Source of the DNA: Rhodeus uyekii
Taxonomy: Eukaryota > Chordata > Actinopteri > Cypriniformes > Acheilognathidae
Direction: 5' to 3'
Assembly (NCBI GenBank): GCA_037043235.1
Contig: JAWRVZ010000468.1
Coordinates: 64,501-128,500 of the forward strand
Length of the DNA: 64,000 nt
In this document: piece by piece, positions 22,160 through 32,165 of the stretch
How the letters are laid out: every line of letters begins with the position of its first letter
Position numbering within the stretch: the stretch's first letter is position 1
Made by a program: the position numbers and the translations under genes
Notes under the pieces: generated by a model
The model's input: only the letters and a program-made list of their open reading frames with translations
Databases searched by the model: none
What the model was told of the DNA's origin: nothing

Positions 22160-22900
22160 AAAGCTATAGAGACCTTCCATATGTACCACTTCCCAGATAG
22201 CCAGTCTGCATGTGTAAATTGCATATGCTACCTCCATGTGGGAGGGATTTTGCCTCTGTAGTGTTAAGGGGTACACTTTTCCAGTATATGTTTTTTTCCA
22301 TAATCTCACTTAGTGGACCTGAGGAAGGATTAAGATATGTAAGAATGTATCTTTGAGGTTGATGCTGACAAACCTGTCCGCAGATCTGATATGCATCACA
22401 ATCTACCTCAATGTTAATGTCCTGAACTTTAGCCGCATTACAGAATGGTTGAGTATACAAAGGCTGAGAATGGGATGCAACCCTCCAGCCTTCTTTGGAA
22501 CTTTGAAGTACCGGCTGTAAAAGCCTGATTCTCTGACTGAGAGGGGTTTATGTACTACTGCTCCTTTCCTCAGCAATGAGATCACATTCTGTTACATTAC
22601 CAGAGCCTGCTCAGGGTCCAACATGGTGGTAGGACCCCATTGAAGCAGGGTGGGCGAGATGCAAACTGAATGTGTTACCCTTTTGAAATGGTACACAGGA
22701 CCCATTGAGTAACATCTGGTAGGCGTGTCCACGCAACCAAAAACTCTACGAGGGGATCCAGCCTTTCGAGGCCGGCCTCTGGTGTTTGAACATCCACTCC
22801 AGAGCCCTGTTCAGCAGAGAGCGCCTGGAGTGAGTGCTCAAGGAACCTCTGCAGATAGGGTGACTTCCCCAGAGCAACATGACTCATGGGTGGCAGCTAG
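22160..22900 (-). mobile_element. DIRS reverse transcriptase fragment
   Basis: On the minus strand, about 22585-22400 reads ESGFYSRYFKVPKKAGGLHP and ILNHSVMRLKFRTLTL, a decayed copy of the DIRS RT seen better at 5400-5150. Frames are broken. It faces the plus-strand DIRS fragment that follows. Confidence 0.6.
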
Positions 22901-22989
22901 AAAAACCTGCCTTGGACCTGAGTGCCCTGGCTCCCTAGAGATACCAGGGTTTGTGCAATTGTCCGAATGGGGTACCAATGGGACACGGC

Positions 22990-23440
22990 AATGTGTCCTG
23001 TGGTTTACATTATGTCCAGAATGAGAGGGTGGCACTTGTGAGGCTAATTGACTAATGGATTCTTGGGACCTCTCTGTAGTGATTTCTGGTCTACAGAGAG
23101 CTCTCATTGAGTCACTTGAGTCAGACAAGCTCAAGATTCTGGCTTTGTGTCTTGCTTGGAGCACCATTAACCTAGTGGTGGTAAACGAAAGCCTACTTGA
23201 ACTTCAGGTGAGTCTAGTTCCTCCAGCATCCTTTGACATTCAGACATGGCAGAGGCATCTGACTCCAGGCCGAGTACTCACATACAAAGACTTTTCAAAT
23301 GTAGTACTGCCCCACAGACCAGTTCATATGTGTTACACCATACATTACCTCCCGTCCACATTTATCAGGGTGTGACCTCCATGCATCCCTCTCCATTGGA
23401 CTAGGCACGCTTCCCCTGCATTGACAACACTGGTCACCCT
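22990..23440 (+). mobile_element. DIRS recombinase-region fragment
   Basis: Plus-strand similarity to 540-925, including SWDLSVVISGLQRALIESLE. Both copies end at the same point (about 23437 and 925). It lies between the two duplication units. Confidence 0.6.
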
Positions 23441-24025
23441 CTCATACCCTCATACTTAAAAACCCTTTCAATTATAAACCTACATACAACAAATCAGGTT
23501 TCTGGTGCGAAATGGAGATGGGGAGTCAAGAGTGACATATTGGACACAGCTGGAGAAATAAATCAACAAGATAAATAAAATGACAAAGAAAACAAATAAA
23601 TAAACATTTAATTTTGAGATAACATAGGTGTAATAAGTTAGGTTGATGTTGAAAGAAGGAGGTGGGAACCAGTGAATATTTAAACACTTTAATAAATCAC
23701 AATATAAATACAAAACGAAAGTAAATTTGGAAGCCCCTCATGGATGACTGCCTTAAACATGTAAACAAACCATAACGTAAAATAGTCCATGCCTGGTCCT
23801 CTCTCGTACTTCAACGTTGTTGCAGCTCCATTTATTCTCCCATAGCTCCTCTGTTCTCATTTGCAACTATTCTTTTATGGCCCTGATTGCTACAACATGT
23901 TCACATTAAACAGATATAGATTTGTAGATTTCGATGTATACCAGAGATGTTTCAAAAATTCACTTTTTCGGATGAACATTCCATTGTATCTTATAACAGA
24001 GCAAGGTAAATATTATTCTTATGTG

Positions 24026-24223
24026 TCAGACAGGACAGACATATGATAGAAACATGTTGATTTCATTAGCAATGATAACAGGTCCAGGATGAACATTATC
24101 ACGTAGATAGTGACAGGAAGTCATCTGCCAGACATCCAAGTAGATTACTCCATCAATATCTCTGAACATCTCCTGCATCACCATGTTCATCTGCACTGTG
24201 TACCAATCACTCTGAAAAATGTC
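24026..24223 (-). CDS. NXPE-like copy 2, exon F (C-terminus)
   Basis: The terminal exon follows a 'gttacag' acceptor and ends at TGA (24026-24028). It encodes 65 residues including DGVIYLDVWQMT and CHYLRDNVHPGPVI, the Asp/His end of the SGNH-like domain, then a hydrophobic helix ending SYVCPV. No stop codon interrupts it. Confidence 0.85.
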   Translation of the reverse strand, partial: DIFQSDWYTVQMNMVMQEMFRDIDGVIYLDVWQMTSCHYLRDNVHPGPVIIANEINMFLSYVCPV

Positions 24224-24299
24224 CTGTAACAACACAGATTAGTAACAAACAATTCTATAAGAATGGATATTAACTTGGTTTAGACAACCTACATTGTTT

Positions 24300-24530
24300 G
24301 CATTTTCAAGTGACCTTTACTTATTTAACACTTTTTACAATAAAGATTGTTTCAAAGCAGCTTTACAGAGATAGTAGGAAAGTAATGACCAATGACCAAG
24401 ACCAATCAGTAATATTGATGAATATTAAGTGTCCCCAACTAAGCAAGCCAGTGGCAAGGAACCAAAACGCCATCAGGTGACAGAATAGAGAAAATATCTT
24501 AGGAGAAACCAGGCTCTACCAGAAATAGCG
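24300..24530. repeat. Dispersed fish repeat in NXPE intron
   Basis: Contains the widespread fish words 'gattgtttcaaagcagctttacagagat' and 'aggagaaaccaggctctaccag'. Its family name is not certain. Confidence 0.4.
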
Positions 24531-25080
24531 CTGAGTAGGAAAAAGACAAAATGATGTCAACTGGTATACTTGATATTGAATTTTGACTTTGTATACCTAT
24601 CTAACGGGGGGGAGTTCTTAAAAAAAAAATTATCTACTTTTATGTGTGTTTGTGAAATGTAATTAACAAAAATGTTATTTATAGCAGAATGTCCAGCTAA
24701 TGGAGACAATTCTTTCATGGGAAAAATTAAGGTTCATTATTTTTCTCACACAGAACTATCATATGCCTTCTGAAATATGAAATAGTGTTTGGACTACTTT
24801 GCTTATACTCTGGTACCCATCCACTTTCATAGTACAGAAATGAAAATACATTCTGCTAAACCAAGAAAGACAATCATACAGGTCTGTTATGAGATGATAT
24901 GATTGAAGTACACCTTTAAGGAAACAAATTTTCCCTGAATTGGTTTTGCCTCAACATACTGACATGCATTTCCCCACCCAGAATTTAAGAATAAAGACAT
25001 CAGGACAAATGTACTATATTATGAATACAAGAAAGAAAACTATTGAAAACAAAATAATACAGAAAAATGAGCAAGTTTAC

Positions 25081-25421
25081 CTTTAGTCCTGCAGTTTTTC
25101 CATTCTTGATGATGACGGTGGTCTCTGGTGCACGACTCAGCAATGCAACAACAGACTGACGGATTTTGGCCACTTCATGCACGTAAAATGTTATTGGGTG
25201 AAAAGCCAATTGTGCAGATATAGTAAACACAATGACTGCATGAGGACCACCAGCTATTTCATCAATATCATTGGAAATGTAATGCAAGTCAGTAATGAGC
25301 ATTTTAGTAAATCGCAATGGAACTCCGTGTGGGCTCCAGTGAACAATGATATTGTTTTTCAACTCTACAGCCATTAGGGGCCCACAAGTAGGAGGAGTGT
25401 GGAGGTTCATTCTTTTCATGC
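25081..25421 (-). CDS. NXPE-like copy 2, exon E
   Basis: A 341-nt exon, acceptor 'tgttag', donor GTAAAC. It encodes MKRMNLHTPPTCGPLMAVEL, NIIVHWSPHGVPLRF, and FHPITFYVHEVAKIRQSVVA, all continuous. It joins exon D by a split Gly codon and exon F in phase 0. Confidence 0.85.
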
Positions 25422-25539
25422 CTAACAAAAGATCATTAAAATTTACATTATGCTCATTTATTTATTCTTTGCTTAAACACCTTTAAAAAGTTGCATTTTA
25501 TTGTACACAGCAGTCCCCTAAAGAATATGGGCACATAAG

Positions 25540-25790
25540 GGTTATTTATCCCTAAAATGAAAATTGTCATTTACCCACCCTAATGTTTGATTTTCTCTTT
25601 TCTGATTAACACAAAAGAATGTTTAAACTGTTTTTGTCTATAGAACAAAGTAAGTGGAATCCAAATCTTTGAAATTCATCTTTTGTTTTCCACAAAAGAC
25701 AATCAATCATACAAGTTTGCAATGATATGAGGTTCAGTAAATGAAAACAGCATGTTCATTTTGGGGTGAATTGTCCCTTTGAAATTGTTG
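25540..25790. mobile_element. MITE-like common fish repeat
   Basis: The left end (ccctaaaatgaaaattgtcatttacccacc) and right end (ggttcagtaaatgaaaacagc ... ttttggggtgaattgtccctt) are imperfect inverted repeats of the kind found throughout cyprinid genomes. It is inside the D-E intron. Confidence 0.55.
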
Positions 25791-25792
25791 TG

Positions 25793-26709
25793 ACTATGAG
25801 CTCTGTAATCCCCTCCCTGGCCACCAGAGGGAGCTTGTGGTCGCTGGCTCGGTCGCTTGAGCTGGTGGGTAGCTAACCTAGCTCTTGATCTCATCAACCA
25901 TAAAATGTGATCCACAGAGCAGCAAGACGATATTTAAAAAAAAGTTAATGACTGGTCTGAAGCAAATATCCAGGTCAATGAATGATCGGAGCTTCTCATC
26001 CATTCCTTGCAGGAAACAGTAATTGATAGCCATGTCATCCCAGCTTACATATTTCGCGAGCTCCAGAAACTCAGAGACGTAATCCTCCAATGGGCGTCCT
26101 CCCTGGTAAAGGGATGACAGTTTCAGTGAGAGCACGTCCATTCTTGTGTCTGGTAGACTCTCCTTTATTTTACTGTAAACCCTCCAGGCCGGTGTACAGG
26201 GTGGAGAAGTCTTCTGTAACTGGGGACTCACAGTCAGGGATCCAATCGCTTTGTCTTTATTAAGAGTGGTCGTACAGGTAGATAGTCATGGCAAACAGAG
26301 AGTAGACATAAACGGTAAATCAGGCAGGGATCACAAAGGTGGGTAGACAGGATTGGTTGGCTCAGGCGGGTGGTTGAGACAGGCAGCAACAGTCACAAGT
26401 GATAACCCAAGGCACAGGTCGGGGTAGGCAGAACAGGATCAGAAACAGTAAACCAAGACAGTATTATCAAGGCTTAGAATGACTGCAATGGCAAATCGAG
26501 ACTTCACCCAGAGGAACTGGATAACCAGGTGTATATAGTCTCTGGGAATGAGTGACAGGTGGAGTGACAAACAGTTCTGACGGTGTTCAGCTGGTGTGTA
26601 CAATCAGTCCAATGTGAGGGTATCTGGGTAATGTAGTGTGTAGTGTAGAGTCAGTATAAGTGTGAGCTCCCTCTGGTGGCCAGGGAGGGGAGCGCAGAGC
26701 TCATATTCA
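25793..26709 (-). mobile_element. Rearranged Ty3-type LTR element fragment
   Basis: A 495-bp LTR (26215-26709, minus strand) begins TGAATATGAG and ends GTTACA, then GAAGAC. This is the same LTR/leader junction as the element at 61945. A gag piece follows at lower coordinates. The other end (25793-25900) begins with a 45-bp sequence nearly identical to the LTR start but on the opposite strand, so the fragment has inverted ends rather than direct LTRs. It is absent from copy 1. Confidence 0.65.
25878..26231 (-). pseudogene. Gag fragment of Ty3-type element
   Basis: Residues LSLKLSSLYQGGRPLEDYVS and FLELAKYVSWDDMAINYCFL resemble the capsid region of Ty3-type gag. The frame is truncated: there is no zinc knuckle and no pol follows. 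Confidence 0.6.
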
Positions 26710-26884
26710 TAACAAAAATGCACCTCACCAGACTTTTTGGTGCTATTTTTAAAGTGTTAAATATTTTCTTTAATGTCTTTTTCATTTTGCCACTTGGTTT
26801 AATATTTTGGTTTAGTGGCAAGACAAGTGGCCAAACATTTTTTAGGGGTTCTGTATGTAATTCATATGACTTTTTTAATGTGTG

Positions 26885-26912
26885 TAAACACACACACACA
26901 AACACACACACA

Positions 26913-26981
<69 letters not shown>

Positions 26982-27053
26982 TTCAGTTATATTACTTTTA
27001 TGCTTCACACACACACACGCACGCACGCACGCACACACACACACACACACACA
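26885..27053. repeat. Compound (CA)n/(CACG)n microsatellites
   Basis: Two runs (about 26885-26980 and 27008-27053) of CA with CACG interruptions. They keep long Thr/His frames open on one strand, and these are not genes. Confidence 0.85.
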
Positions 27054-27127
27054 CAAAGAAAAAGTGCAAATTATTTTTTTAACAATCCTCTTCCCATTAG
27101 TAACATTTATTCGGTCAAATTACTTGC

Positions 27128-27331
27128 CTGGCACATTTCTTTCTAAAAACTCAAACCACTGCCTTGCGGTGGAGTCTCCCATCAAGTAGACTATCTTGTT
27201 TTTAAGACAATTTCCCTTTTCTACCGAATTTAACTGTCTGGTGTTGCACACAAAAGACTTCCAGACGTCTTTCAGATAGAAACCTGCAGGAACTGGTGTC
27301 GTCAAGCCAGATCTGCATCTCTCCTTTGAGC
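27128..27331 (-). CDS. NXPE-like copy 2, exon D (GDS motif, GC donor)
   Basis: A 204-nt exon with the YLMGDSTARQW motif. The donor reads CCAG|GCAAGT, whereas copy 1 has CCAG|GTAAGT. GC donors with this strong context are a known functional minor class, so splicing may persist at reduced efficiency. Confidence 0.85.
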
Positions 27332-27387
27332 CTAAAGCAAAGAAACATTTACCTGAGAAGATAGTTCTGTAACTATGCAAATTATTA

Positions 27388-28794
27388 CAGTTTTTTCCAA
27401 TTGCTTACACACAAAATCTTTTCATGTCACACAATTTTTGAAACCTCTCACTCAAAGTGCAAAACTACATGCCAAATCTTCAAAACCATAAGCTATTTCT
27501 CAACCTTTGACTCAGTTTTCAATTGCATAAAACACTTTTTTCAAAACACTACACACAATTCTCTACCTAAAACACAAAGATCTATCAGGAAGTTACTTGC
27601 TTTCCTTTTCCAAACACAATCAATCAAAATGCTACACTTATTCACCAGGTCTCACAGACACACTCCTCACATGTGCAAACACTAACTGCTTAACTGATCA
27701 CTAACCATTCACTGCTTTACGTTACAGTAGTATAGATAGACCTATAAATACATCAAAGGTCAGATTACCTGTTTTGAACGATGAATGCTAACAATGAACA
27801 GAGAGAAAGAGGAATAGGAGGAAGAGGTAGGAGACAACGAGGACAAATACCAAGAGGAGGAGAAGGACTTTTGTGGATGCAATTCTCACAATGCTTGTCC
27901 CGATCCAGATCAGGTCCCTGCTAGATTTGTAGTTATATGGGACAATGTTAGTTTTCACTGGGCTGTTCTGGTACAAAACTGGTTTGCCACCCATCCACAT
28001 TTTATAGTTTTGTACCTACGCCCATATTCACCTTTTCTAAATCCCATAGAATAATTCTTCTCAGCCTGGCGCTGGAAAATGTATGATCGCCAACCCTTTG
28101 CCAGCATGCCGCTTCTCCAGGCAATGAAGAACGCATTTGGGGACATAGAGATTGCCTCTGTCCAAGGTTGGATACGCCACACTGGGAGATACTTCCCTCG
28201 ATGTTTGGAAAGAAAAAAACTTATCTTGTGATGTGGACGAAGTACTGTGGCCAGAACAAGCTCGGAGAAGAGATGAAGTTTAGCATTGGGGACTGCACCC
28301 CCCCGCCAATTCCTGGACCGGGACCCCACACACGCTTTACTGTATTCTACTGTAAAGAATATACTTTTGGTTTACACGTTTATAGTTTTGTTGTACGCTA
28401 ATGTATACAACAGTAATGTTTGGCCTAATAAATATTTTCTGTTTCTACATTGCATTGGCGTTTCCGGTGCACTTGTTACCCAGATTACTTTCACTGTAGA
28501 ACATTGTATTGAAATGTAGATATAATCCTATGAAAGAGCAAAGAGCTTTAGATTTAGAGCAGCAGTGTTTACATGGTATATCCAAAAATGTATTATTATA
28601 AAAGAAGTGTTTGCCATTTGATGCAAATGCTTCATTCTGACATGTGTTTATGGCATTTTGAATGCAGTGTTGCATTTTTGAAGTAAATGTGAGGCATTTT
28701 GCATTTTGTGTGTGCAGTTTTGAGAATTGTGTGTAGAGTTTTGAAAAAAGGAGACTTAGTTTTGAAAACGTGTGTAAGCAATTGGAAAAAACTG
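27388..28794 (+). mobile_element. Tc1/IS630-type transposon, internally deleted
   Basis: Inverted termini CAGTTTTTTCCAATTGCTTACAC and its complement, with TA on both sides (27386-27387, 28795-28796). Interior similarity between the two arms goes well beyond 30 bp. Unit 1 has no such insertion in this intron. Confidence 0.85.
27781..28290 (+). pseudogene. Remnant IS630/Tc1-type transposase
   Basis: An ATG at 27781 opens MNANNEQRERGIGGRGRRQR, which soon hits a stop. Further on, the DDE-type C-terminal block reads RPYSPFLNPIE followed at once by a stop codon, then FSAWRWKMYDRQPFA and VQGWIRHTGRYFPRC. The central catalytic region is deleted. The protein cannot be functional. Confidence 0.75.
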
Positions 28795-28850
28795 TAATTC
28801 TCCAGCTATATTTTATTTTAGGTTACTTTGGTCCTGATATATGAACATAC

Positions 28851-28921
28851 CAAAGGCACCAGTGTTGGGAAGGACATTTTTGATTTGTGTGTCTCCAGTA
28901 ATAGCAACATTTGTTAATTCT
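28851..28921 (-). CDS. NXPE-like copy 2, exon C
   Basis: A 71-nt exon, acceptor 'tccacag', donor GTATG, encoding ELTNVAITGDTQIKNVLPNT. Same length and phase as copy 1. Confidence 0.78.
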
Positions 28922-29014
28922 CTGTGGAGAAGAATAAAATATAAAATATATTTTCTGAAGTTTTTCTAGTTTTACAATTCCTGTACAATTCAATTTGAAT
29001 CCTTTCCCACTTAC

Positions 29015-29430
29015 TTTGTGAAAATCTGCTTCTCAAATGGATTTAATGGGTTTTCAAAACCTCCTCTTGAGTGATGAACCAGTTTGTCACAAGAAAGTTT
29101 CTTCGGTCTCTCACACTGCCACAGCGTTCCTGTTTTTATATCCTTATATTCACAGCAGCAGTCGCCTTTCCTCCAACTTCCAGCTGCACCCCACTTAAGA
29201 TTACATTGCACTACTTCACTGAACCTGGTTTTATTGGGTCCTGGCCCTTCAAAGTGACCGTTATAGTGTGTGCGTGGGAATGAGGACTCCCTATATTTGT
29301 TAAGAATCTGCACAACCTCACTGGTGTGCTCAAGACGTACATGAACTTGTGCCTGACCTTCCCAGGGCAGAAGAAGAGCAACAGAGTAAGTCCCATTACG
29401 GGGATCCACAACCTCCCCGTACACACTCGC
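29015..29430 (-). CDS. NXPE-like copy 2, exon B
   Basis: A 416-nt exon with the same cysteine pattern as copy 1 (GDCCCEYKDIKTG, WQCERPKKLSC) and no stops. Confidence 0.88.
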
Positions 29431-29610
29431 CTTCAAGAAGAAAGATTGCGTGTAAAAGCAGAAAACAGTCTGTAGCTAACGCAAACTTAAAAACCTTAAC
29501 ATAATGTGGATTTTGTAAATAAACCAATTAACAGGCAAATCTCAATATGTGAAATGCTGATATAATGTTTTTTGTTGCTGTTTAAAAATGCATTTAAAAA
29601 ATAAACACAC

Positions 29611-30030
29611 CTTTAGCTCTGAATTGAAAAGCTTTGCTTGGAAACAATCTCCTCCATATCTTTTCAGGTTCTTGTTGTGGTCTCTGGCTGTGATGGTAAC
29701 TGAGATATTTTCTCCCACTCTGTAACTTTCCTTGAGTCCCACAATAGAGAATGTTGAGTGGACTGGACTGGTGCTCTGATCCAGATGAGTGATTTCTTGA
29801 TCTGGACTGGGCCAGTCCAGAGCCTTCTGTAGTCTTTCCCACTCTTCTTCACTGATTCCCATATCAAGAGCAGATATTGTGGATTAATCATTATTATGGA
29901 GAGCAACTTGATTAGGGTTGGGAGGCTGAAATGGCCTTCTCTGGATGCCACCATTCAATCCCAACAGAACCTGACAGAGAACCAGGAAATCAATCACACT
30001 ATTGCTGATAAAGATACTTTCTTGAAGATA
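29611..30030 (-). pseudogene. NXPE-like copy 2, exon A with premature stop
   Basis: A 420-nt exon in the same frame as copy 1, but codon 49 is TAA (29884-29886). The surrounding codons correspond one to one to copy 1 (LFNNSSSS region), so it is a single nonsense change plus neighbours, not a frameshift. Confidence 0.85.
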
Positions 30031-30955
30031 CTAGAAAAAATATGTGGGTCTGTTGGTGGTTGGTGAAATCATGCACAAAGTTTCAATGGGATAGGTCTGA
30101 CTATGTAGTTCAGACAGGAGGCCAAGGTCATGGATTCAAAAGCATAGAGTAAAGAGTTGTCTTTGCACAACAAGTCAATATGGAATCACAAAGGGAACTA
30201 AGTTCTGATGGCTATTTGTCAGACTTTTTACTTGCTTCCCCATTACTAAAATAATTGAGAATACTTCCACCAATTAGTCATGACAAGCAAAAGAGCTCTT
30301 TAGCTCCACCCATGAAGCACTGCAAATGACATGATAGAGTCAATCACCCTCTTCTCTCAAAGTACTTAAATATATAGGTATTTTTAATCTGCTAGTATAC
30401 ACTGTGATGAAAGACAGTTATATTTTTCATGGGAACTCGCACTGCTTTAAAGCGCTGTGGAAACGCCTCTGCATGATTATGTCGTAATGCACAACTGAAA
30501 TCAGGTCCACTTCTGGAGAGACAAAGTGGCGGTTCAGGTCATGGGGTTCGCAAATGGATCTGGCAGAGGGGTTTAAATGGGTCATCCCTTTCTCAGCCAC
30601 TGCCTCTTGTCAGGGTTGGGAGCACACGCTGTGGTTACTTCTGTCTCGGGTAAAGCACTGGCATTAACAGCTCCCAGAATAATAATAAAATAAATAAAAC
30701 GGAGGTTGCTTCATCAACAAAAGAAATTAGACAAACTCTTCCTGCCATCTCAAGCACAATCTCCCCATCAAGGCTTGCTGTTATTTGTTGCTTTGAATAG
30801 CTTTGTTTTTGTTTTCAATCTTCACTTGATGTTTATATTGCTTAATATAACTTAATCATAATTCAATTTCAATAATCTAATATTGTCTGTCACATCAATC
30901 TTATGTTGCTAGCTTCAATATACGGTAAATCACTATCAAAACATGTTAGCATTGT
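30031..30955. other. Conserved non-coding flank upstream of NXPE copy 2
   Basis: Nearly identical to 7622-8545. No exon could be supported. Confidence 0.5.
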
Positions 30956-30959
30956 GTCA

Positions 30960-31160
30960 GTGTCACGATTCATGAATTCACTGACTTCTCAAATCTGCGT
31001 GTGTTTGAATGTGAGATGAATCTGGGGGCGTGGTCACTGATCACTGTCTCTGACGCTCATCACCCGCACCTCCCACACAGAATCACCTGCTTATATCAGT
31101 CTCCACTAACCACTCTTGTGTTGTCAGGTCATTGTCCTTTGTATGTTGACTCTATCCCGT
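30960..31160 (+). mobile_element. LTR-like remnant, left part (split by hAT)
   Basis: Matches 8546-8745. The right part continues at 34809-35035. Confidence 0.4.
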
Positions 31161-31479
31161 TGGTTTCTAGTAGGGATGTGCCAAACGAAGCTTCTGAAGC
31201 AGTGAAGCTTTTACATTAAACTGTGTCGGTGCTTCAAAGCTTTTGACACAGTGCTCTGCTCTGCCATCTGGTGCTCAATAAACATTCCTATACCAACTGT
31301 GTCATTCAGATGTTTTGTTCATTTGAGAAAGTTTATTTGTATATTTAATAAGTTTAATTGTATTGTGCAACTTTTTGTGTGTGTGTGTATTCCTTACAAA
31401 ACAACACAAACATGCATATTGTTAAAAAACAAACTAAAAAACAAATGCACAATTACAAAAGCATTTAACGTATTTTCCA

Positions 31480-31770
31480 CACCATAAAGCAAAAGGATTA
31501 TAAGACACAGTCTCAATTACGGGGTCTATTTCTGTACTTAACCCATGCTAAAACATACGGTCTACAAAAAAAAAAAAGGGAAACGGAAGCAAAACAGTAA
31601 GTTTGGTTGAACTTTATTCTAACATTTAACAACAGGCTACACTCACATTATGTTTTAATCCATCCAAATCCATCAAAGTCCTCATCTTCTGTGTCTGAAT
31701 TGAACAGCTGGGCAGTTTCACCATCATACATGCAGGCGAAATCTGACTCCCCCCTCGCGTGCATTAATTC
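31480..31770 (-). pseudogene. Pogo/Tigger-type transposon remnant
   Basis: Minus-strand frame about 31735-31655 ends in an acidic tail (NSDTEDEDFDGF), as in pogo-family transposase C-termini. Nearby words 'acgtattttccacaccataaagc' resemble a pogo/Tc terminal repeat. Heavily decayed. Confidence 0.45.
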
Positions 31771-32165
31771 ATACAAGCATACGTAGAACGTGCAAACACC
31801 CACCCAACATGTGCATTTTTTAAAATATATTATTATATTTAATATAATTTATGCACAAGTACAATGAGGAGAGTAATACATACAATGCAGCAGGACCATA
31901 ATTTCAATGTGAAATCAACAGTTTTGCTGGTGCAATCCATCTGACATGTTTTTTGCATTCTTAATATACACATGTAATATACACACTTAATGGACAAATT
32001 CATTTCATATGTATTAATTTGTGTAGTCAAAACATCCGCGCACTATGGGACAGCTCAATCTATGCGCTCTGTGAGTCCGTCGTGACGTTTTAGTGAGGTA
32101 ACGAAGCTTCATTCACACATGTCACGTGACAGCCCCATTTCAAAGCGATGCTCCGAAACAGTGTT

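Larger units (their letters stand above)
24026..30030 (-). pseudogene. NXPE family member-like gene, copy 2, six exons, one stop
   Basis: Exons on the minus strand are 30030-29611, 29430-29015, 28921-28851, 27331-27128, 25421-25081 and 24223-24026. Phases join correctly to 549 codons, the length expected for NXPE proteins. The C-terminal PC-esterase-like half has GDSTARQW (Ser) in exon D and a DNVHPG (Asp/His) motif in the last exon. It is broken at codon 49 of exon A, where TAA (29884-29886) replaces the TCA serine of copy 1. The D-E intron uses a GC donor. Rescue by starting at the downstream Met (MGISEEEW) would remove the N-terminal signal or anchor region. It is therefore probably a pseudogene, or an allele with a null mutation. 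Confidence 0.82.

Noticed and set aside
26676..27189. Thr/His-rich and Cys/Val-rich frames
   Set aside because: They are translations of CA/CACG microsatellites.
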